A DNA stretch of 64,000 nt. Origin: Paraburkholderia caffeinilytica. Lineage in GTDB: Bacteria; Pseudomonadota; Gammaproteobacteria; Burkholderiales; Burkholderiaceae. The stretch is from the NCBI RefSeq assembly GCF_003368325.1, contig NZ_CP031467.1, forward strand, positions 744,001 to 808,000. The letters are read 5' to 3'. Position 1 is the first letter of the stretch. Every line of letters begins with the position of its first letter. The translations under genes and the position numbers were made by a program. Under the pieces are notes generated by a model. That model searched no databases, was not told the origin of the DNA, and saw only the letters and a program-made list of their open reading frames with translations. Positions 60,014-64,000 of this stretch are shown one piece after another.

Positions 60014-61441
60014 TCAGTTAAAGCGCACGTATTCGAAATCGACCGGCTGACGGTTCACGCCCATTGCCGGCGGCGCAATCCAGTTCGCGAATTTGCCTGG
60101 CTCGACGACGCGGCCCATCAGCGAAGCGACATACGCGCGATCTTCGGGCGTGGCGAGCCACTTCGCTTCATTCGCGGCCCATTCGGTCTCGCCGATCACA
60201 CGGCCATCCGGCGACACGCGGGTGCCGGCAAACGTGCCGATCTGCCGGTTGAACGCTTTATGCGGCACCGTCATGCGGAAATCGATGCCGGCCTTTTCAA
60301 GCACCTTGTTCCAGCGGCCCACGCCCGCCACCGAATCCTTGATGTAGTCGTCGCGCAGCACTTCATTCATGGCGTTGAGCATCGGCACTTCCCGCTCCAC
60401 CAGCTTGCCGTCCAGCACGTCGAGCAGCTTGTAGCTTTGACCGTTCAGTTGATGATCGTCGTCGCGCTTGTTCTCTTCATAGCGGCCCTTCAGACCCGAG
60501 CTATAGAACGTGGCGGCGTTGGACGAATGGTCGGCCCCGAACAGGTCGATCGTGACCGAGTAATGGAAGTTCAGATAGCGCTGGATGGTCGGCAGATCGA
60601 TCACGCCGGCCGCGCGAATCTTCGCGACGTCGTCCGTGCCCAGTTCGTTCATCACTTGCGCCGTGCGCTGGATCACGCGCGACACGCCCGATTCGCCGAC
60701 GAACATATGATGCGCTTCTTCGGTCAGCATGAACTTCGTGGTGCGCGCCAGCGGATCGAAACCCGACTCGGCGAGCGCCGACAGCTGGAACTTGCCGTCG
60801 CGGTCGGTGAAGTACGTGAACATGTAGAACGCGAGCCAGTCCGGCGTTTTCTCGTTGAAGGCGCCAAGAATGCGTGGATTGTCTTCGTCGCCCGAACGGC
60901 GGCCGAGCAGCGCCTCGGCTTCCTCGCGACCGTCGCGGCCGAAATAGCGATGCAGCAGGTACACCATCGCCCACAGGTGGCGCCCCTCCTCCACATTCAC
61001 CTGAAACAGGTTGCGCAGGTCGTACATGGACGGGGCGGTCAAACCCAGATGCCGCTGCTGCTCGACCGAAGCCGGTTCCGTATCGCCCTGGGTGACGATG
61101 ATGCGGCGCAGATTCGCGCGATGCTCGCCGGGGACGTCCTGCCACGCAGCCTCACCCTTGTGCTCGCCGAAATGAATCTTGCGATCCTGCTCGCCGGGCG
61201 TGAGGAAAATCCCCCAGCGATAGTCCGGCATCTTCACATGATCGAAATGCGCCCAGCCGCCCGCGTCGACGCTTACCGCCGTACGCAGATACACGTCATA
61301 CCCGTGCGAGCCTTCCGGGCCCATATCGCCCCACCACGACAGAAAATTCGGCTGCCATTGTTCGAGCGCGCGTTGCAATGCACGGTCGTCGGCGAGATTG
61401 ACGTTGTTCGGAATCTTTTCGCTGTAGTTGATCGATGACAT
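60014..61441 (-). CDS. boxB: benzoyl-CoA 2,3-epoxidase oxygenase subunit BoxB
   Basis: A 475-residue class I diiron oxygenase. Helical segments [19 protein letters not shown] and [13 protein letters not shown] carry Glu/His residues suited to the diiron site. It converts benzoyl-CoA and O2 to 2,3-epoxybenzoyl-CoA with BoxA. AAGGA lies before the ATG at 61441; 65 bases separate it from boxA. Confidence 0.96.
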   Translation of the reverse strand: MSSINYSEKIPNNVNLADDRALQRALEQWQPNFLSWWGDMGPEGSHGYDVYLRTAVSVDAGGWAHFDHVKMPDYRWGIFLTPGEQDRKIHFGEHKGEAAWQDVPGEHRANLRRIIVTQGDTEPASVEQQRHLGLTAPSMYDLRNLFQVNVEEGRHLWAMVYLLHRYFGRDGREEAEALLGRRSGDEDNPRILGAFNEKTPDWLAFYMFTYFTDRDGKFQLSALAESGFDPLARTTKFMLTEEAHHMFVGESGVSRVIQRTAQVMNELGTDDVAKIRAAGVIDLPTIQRYLNFHYSVTIDLFGADHSSNAATFYSSGLKGRYEENKRDDDHQLNGQSYKLLDVLDGKLVEREVPMLNAMNEVLRDDYIKDSVAGVGRWNKVLEKAGIDFRMTVPHKAFNRQIGTFAGTRVSPDGRVIGETEWAANEAKWLATPEDRAYVASLMGRVVEPGKFANWIAPPAMGVNRQPVDFEYVRFN

Positions 61442-61534
61442 GGTCGGTTCCTTGATCGGAAACTGCAATGCTTGAGTATGAGGGCGCGTATCAGGCGGAT
61501 GGCGTCGCTTTCAGTTGCGTCGCGGCGGAAAGAA

Positions 61535-63205
61535 TCAAACGCGCGAGACGTCGAATTGCGCCTTGCTGCCCTTGCCGTACACCTTGAGCGCGCCCTTCTC
61601 GCCCACTGCGTTCGGCCGGTTGAAGATCCAGTTCTGCCAGGCGGTGAGACGCCCGAAAATACGCGTCTCCATCGTTTCCGGGCCGTTGAAGCGCAGATTC
61701 GCTTCCAGTCCGGTCAATGCATCCGGCGACATCGCCGCGCGTTCTTCAAGCGCGATGCGGATTTCGTCGGCCCAATCGATATCGTCGGGCGAGGCGGTCA
61801 CGAGACCCAGGCGCTCGGCGTCAACGGCCTTGATCGCCTGGCCGATCTTCGCGCGCACGGCGTCGAGCGGCCCGGCCTCTTCATAGAAACGCCGGGCGAG
61901 GCGCGATTGATGCGTGACCATCGGATAGAGACCGAAGTTGACTTCCGACAGCGTGATCGCCGGCTCCTCGTCTTCGTTGCCCGGCAGTGCCGCCATATAG
62001 CTGCGGTCGGCGGCGAACGCGAGTTCCGCGAAGGTGCCGGCAAAGCACGAGCCCGGCTCGATCAGCGCGAACAGCGAACGCGACGACACGTCGATACGCG
62101 CCAGCGTGCGGCGCAGGAGGCCGATCGTCTCGCGCACGAACCAGTGGTCCTTGTGCTGCATCAGCGTGGCGTCGGTGGCGAGCAGATTGCGGGCGTCGCC
62201 CTCGGTCTTGAAGACCCAGGTGCCGACCTCGAGCTCGTTGGTGCGCATCGACAGGATCGCGTCGTCGAGTTCGCGGGCAAACTGCAGCGGCCACCAGCTC
62301 GTGCCTGCAGCGACGATCGCGTCGATCTCCGTGGCTTGTCCCGCTTGCGGCGCCTTCGCCGTGAAGGTCGCGATGCGCTTCGCACGATCGATCGTGACGT
62401 CGAGCGTTTTATAGGTCAGGCCGTCTTCGCGATCGGTGCGTTCGATACGGGTGAGCATGACGCCTTGCGCATCCGACGGACGATCGCTTTGCTCCGCGAG
62501 TTCGAGTGCACGCGCCTGTATCGTCTGATCGAACTGATTCGGCTTCACGACTTCATCCACGAGACGCCATGCTTTTGCGCGTTCGCCGCGAATACCCTCG
62601 ACCACGGTGCAGAAGATGTCCGCACGATCGTGCCGCACCTTGCGTTTATCGGTGACACGCGTCAGGCCGCCCGTGCCTGGCAGCACGCCCAGCAGCGGCA
62701 CCTCCGGCAGCGATACCGACGACGAGCGGTCGTCCACCAGATAGATTTCGTCGCAGGCGAGCGCGAGTTCATAACCGCCACCGGCGCACGCACCATTCAC
62801 GGCAGCGAGAAACTTCAGACCTGAATGACGCGACGAGTCTTCGAGACCGTTGCGCGTTTCGTTGGTGAACTTGCAGAAATTGACCTTCCACGCATGCGTG
62901 GACAGACCCAGCATGAAGATGTTCGCGCCCGAGCAGAACACACGGTCCTTCAGGCTCGTCAGCACCACCGTTTTGACTTCGGGATGTTCGAAGCGGATGC
63001 GCTGTATCGCGTCATGCAGTTCGATGTCCACGCCGAGGTCGTACGAATTCAGCTTCAGCTTATAGCCGTCGCGGATGCCGCCGTCCTCGGCGATGTCGAT
63101 GCCGAGGGTCGCGACGGGACCGTTGAAACTCAGCTTCCAATGCTTGTACTGCGAGGGATCGGTGCGGTAGTCGACCGGCGCGATTGCCTGTTCTGCTGTG
63201 GACAT
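61535..63205 (-). CDS. boxC: 2,3-epoxybenzoyl-CoA dihydrolase BoxC
   Basis: A 556-residue, double-length crotonase. The first half has the enoyl-CoA hydratase core (SGANIFMLGLS, AAVNGACAGGGYELALACDE) and SLPEVPLLGVLPGTGGL; the second half is a degenerate repeat (SCFAGTFAELAFAADRSY). It opens the epoxide ring and removes C1 as formate. AGGAG precedes the ATG at 63205. First gene of the box operon, divergent from boxR. Confidence 0.96.
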   Translation of the reverse strand: MSTAEQAIAPVDYRTDPSQYKHWKLSFNGPVATLGIDIAEDGGIRDGYKLKLNSYDLGVDIELHDAIQRIRFEHPEVKTVVLTSLKDRVFCSGANIFMLGLSTHAWKVNFCKFTNETRNGLEDSSRHSGLKFLAAVNGACAGGGYELALACDEIYLVDDRSSSVSLPEVPLLGVLPGTGGLTRVTDKRKVRHDRADIFCTVVEGIRGERAKAWRLVDEVVKPNQFDQTIQARALELAEQSDRPSDAQGVMLTRIERTDREDGLTYKTLDVTIDRAKRIATFTAKAPQAGQATEIDAIVAAGTSWWPLQFARELDDAILSMRTNELEVGTWVFKTEGDARNLLATDATLMQHKDHWFVRETIGLLRRTLARIDVSSRSLFALIEPGSCFAGTFAELAFAADRSYMAALPGNEDEEPAITLSEVNFGLYPMVTHQSRLARRFYEEAGPLDAVRAKIGQAIKAVDAERLGLVTASPDDIDWADEIRIALEERAAMSPDALTGLEANLRFNGPETMETRIFGRLTAWQNWIFNRPNAVGEKGALKVYGKGSKAQFDVSRV

Positions 63206-63249
63206 GGGGCGTCTCCTGACTGGACGATGCAAAACTTGTTTTTGAACAA

Positions 63250-63288
63250 TAGTGCATCATCACACCCATGTAAAGCACTTTAGTGCAT
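63250..63288. promoter_or_regulatory. candidate BoxR operator at the box promoter
   Basis: TAGTGCAT occurs at 63250-63257 and again at 63281-63288, 31 bases apart (about three helical turns). The right copy is part of GCACT-TT-AGTGC, an inverted repeat at 63275-63286. TGCA-containing repeats are the known recognition elements of the related BzdR/BoxR regulators. The site is 45-83 bases upstream of boxC. Confidence 0.7.
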
Positions 63289-63322
63289 ATTTGCTAGTAA
63301 ACCCTGGACACGGCACTGCACG

Positions 63323-64000
63323 TCAGCCCACCCCTGCTTCGTCCGGTGATTCCGCCGCGAGCCTTGCGGCAAGCCGGTCACGCAGCTGCAAGTAGGCGTC
63401 GGCCAAGGTTTTCTCGCTGGTGTCGAAGGTCATGTCGGCACGACCGTATAGTTCGCCACGTCCCGCCAGGATGCGCTTGAGGTCGTCCATCGCTTCCTTG
63501 TTGCCGGACATCGGCCGCAGGTCGCCTTGCGCGACGACGCGGCGCATATGCTCTTCGGGCGTGGCTTGCAGCCATACGGTGAAACAGTGCGACAGGAGCG
63601 CATTGAAGGTGCCCGACTCCGACACCAGACCGCCGGGCGACGCGATCACGGCGCGCTCATGCTCCTGAATCACCGCCTCGAGAGCGCGGTGCTCATAACG
63701 CCGGTAAGCGCTCGCGCCATAGAGGGAATGAATCTCGGACGGCGGACAGCCGGCGAGCTGCTCGATCACACGCGTGAGCTCGACGAACGGCACTTTGCGC
63801 TCCTGCGCCAGCATCCGTCCAAAGGTCGATTTGCCGGCCCCGCGCAAGCCGATCAAGGCGATCCGGTCCTTGCGATGCGGGTCGCGCGGCGCTTGCGCGA
63901 ACATGTCGGCAAGCGCCACGCGGGCGCGCTGCAGCGCCGCCTGGTCGCGCCCCTGCAGCAGTTCGCGGATCAGCAGCCATTCGGCGGAAACGGTGGTTTC
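63323..64000 (-). CDS. boxR: BoxR benzoyl-CoA-responsive regulator, C-terminal part (5' end outside window)
   Basis: 225 codons are in the window and the frame is open through the right edge (leading residues ETTVSAEWLLIRELLQGRDQ), so an internal ATG at 63919 is not the true start. The visible part is a linker plus a shikimate-kinase-like domain (IGLRGAGKSTFGRMLA Walker A; ASPGGLVSES; RGELYGRADMTFDTS). BzdR/BoxR proteins combine an N-terminal XRE helix-turn-helix with exactly this domain, which binds benzoyl-CoA. It reads on the same strand as boxC with its 3' end 118 bases upstream of boxC, so it could be upstream in the same direction rather than divergent. Confidence 0.9.
   Translation of the reverse strand, partial: ETTVSAEWLLIRELLQGRDQAALQRARVALADMFAQAPRDPHRKDRIALIGLRGAGKSTFGRMLAQERKVPFVELTRVIEQLAGCPPSEIHSLYGASAYRRYEHRALEAVIQEHERAVIASPGGLVSESGTFNALLSHCFTVWLQATPEEHMRRVVAQGDLRPMSGNKEAMDDLKRILAGRGELYGRADMTFDTSEKTLADAYLQLRDRLAARLAAESPDEAGVG

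Overview
The window is a GC-rich (about 60-65% by eye), densely coded stretch of a beta-proteobacterial chromosome, most probably Burkholderia sensu lato (Paraburkholderia-like). The case rests on the gene set (boxABC/boxR aerobic benzoyl-CoA genes, a long LeuA, DUF2844/DUF3443, an MXKDX-repeat protein, BamC), on GC-ending codons, and on a short dispersed repeat of a kind I associate with this group. No plasmid, phage or insertion-sequence genes are visible.

Layout. 1-7638: a glnT-glxBC nitrogen cluster (its third gene runs off the left edge) with a divergent XRE-cupin regulator, a LysR/FAD-oxidoreductase pair, and a cNMP-binding/thioredoxin-reductase fusion. 7828-11965: pseudouridine-5'-phosphate glycosidase, a GH63-type glucosidase and tRNA-Leu(UAA) with its terminator. 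12149-18099: a LacI-controlled, tightly overlapped ABC importer operon ending in a GpdQ-like phosphodiesterase. 18118-28776: DUF2569-like membrane protein, MFS exporter, entericidin, FadH, a YedA-like exporter, a molybdopterin/cytochrome b/DUF1223/MXKDX group, a pilin-like exported protein, and rnk. 28984-31117: TPP riboswitch and thiC. 31391-35742: two small lipoproteins, lactate permease, EamA exporter. 35905-36483: an unannotated structured RNA candidate and a 51-residue membrane protein. 36669-45042: BamC, DUF2844/DUF3443 exported proteins, an HMW1C-type N-glycosyltransferase, an Ala-rich lipoprotein, a CadD-family protein and an exported methyltransferase. 45258-47199: a leucine leader peptide and leuA. 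47589-49844: a cystine-type ABC importer. 50199-58633: the reductive pyrimidine (or hydantoin) catabolic operon (carbamoyl amidohydrolase, PreT, PreA, NCS1 permease, dihydropyrimidinase) with a divergent RutR-like regulator and a matching palindromic operator. 58710-64000: boxA, boxB, boxC and the 3' part of divergent boxR.

How it fits together. Most of the window is catabolic or nutrient-scavenging modules, each beside its own regulator, separated by housekeeping genes. The strongest regulatory signals readable directly are the leuA leader peptide (nine Leu codons, five of them CTA), the thiC TPP riboswitch, the RutR-type CCA-N2-TGG palindrome, and repeated TAGTGCAT sites at the box promoter. 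The least explained item is the run of five hairpins ending in an orphan intrinsic terminator at 35905-36120. Six intergenic short tandem-repeat arrays, each with a different unit, and a dispersed repeat after two genes whose 3' ends become unusually G/T-rich are further structures that the genes do not explain.
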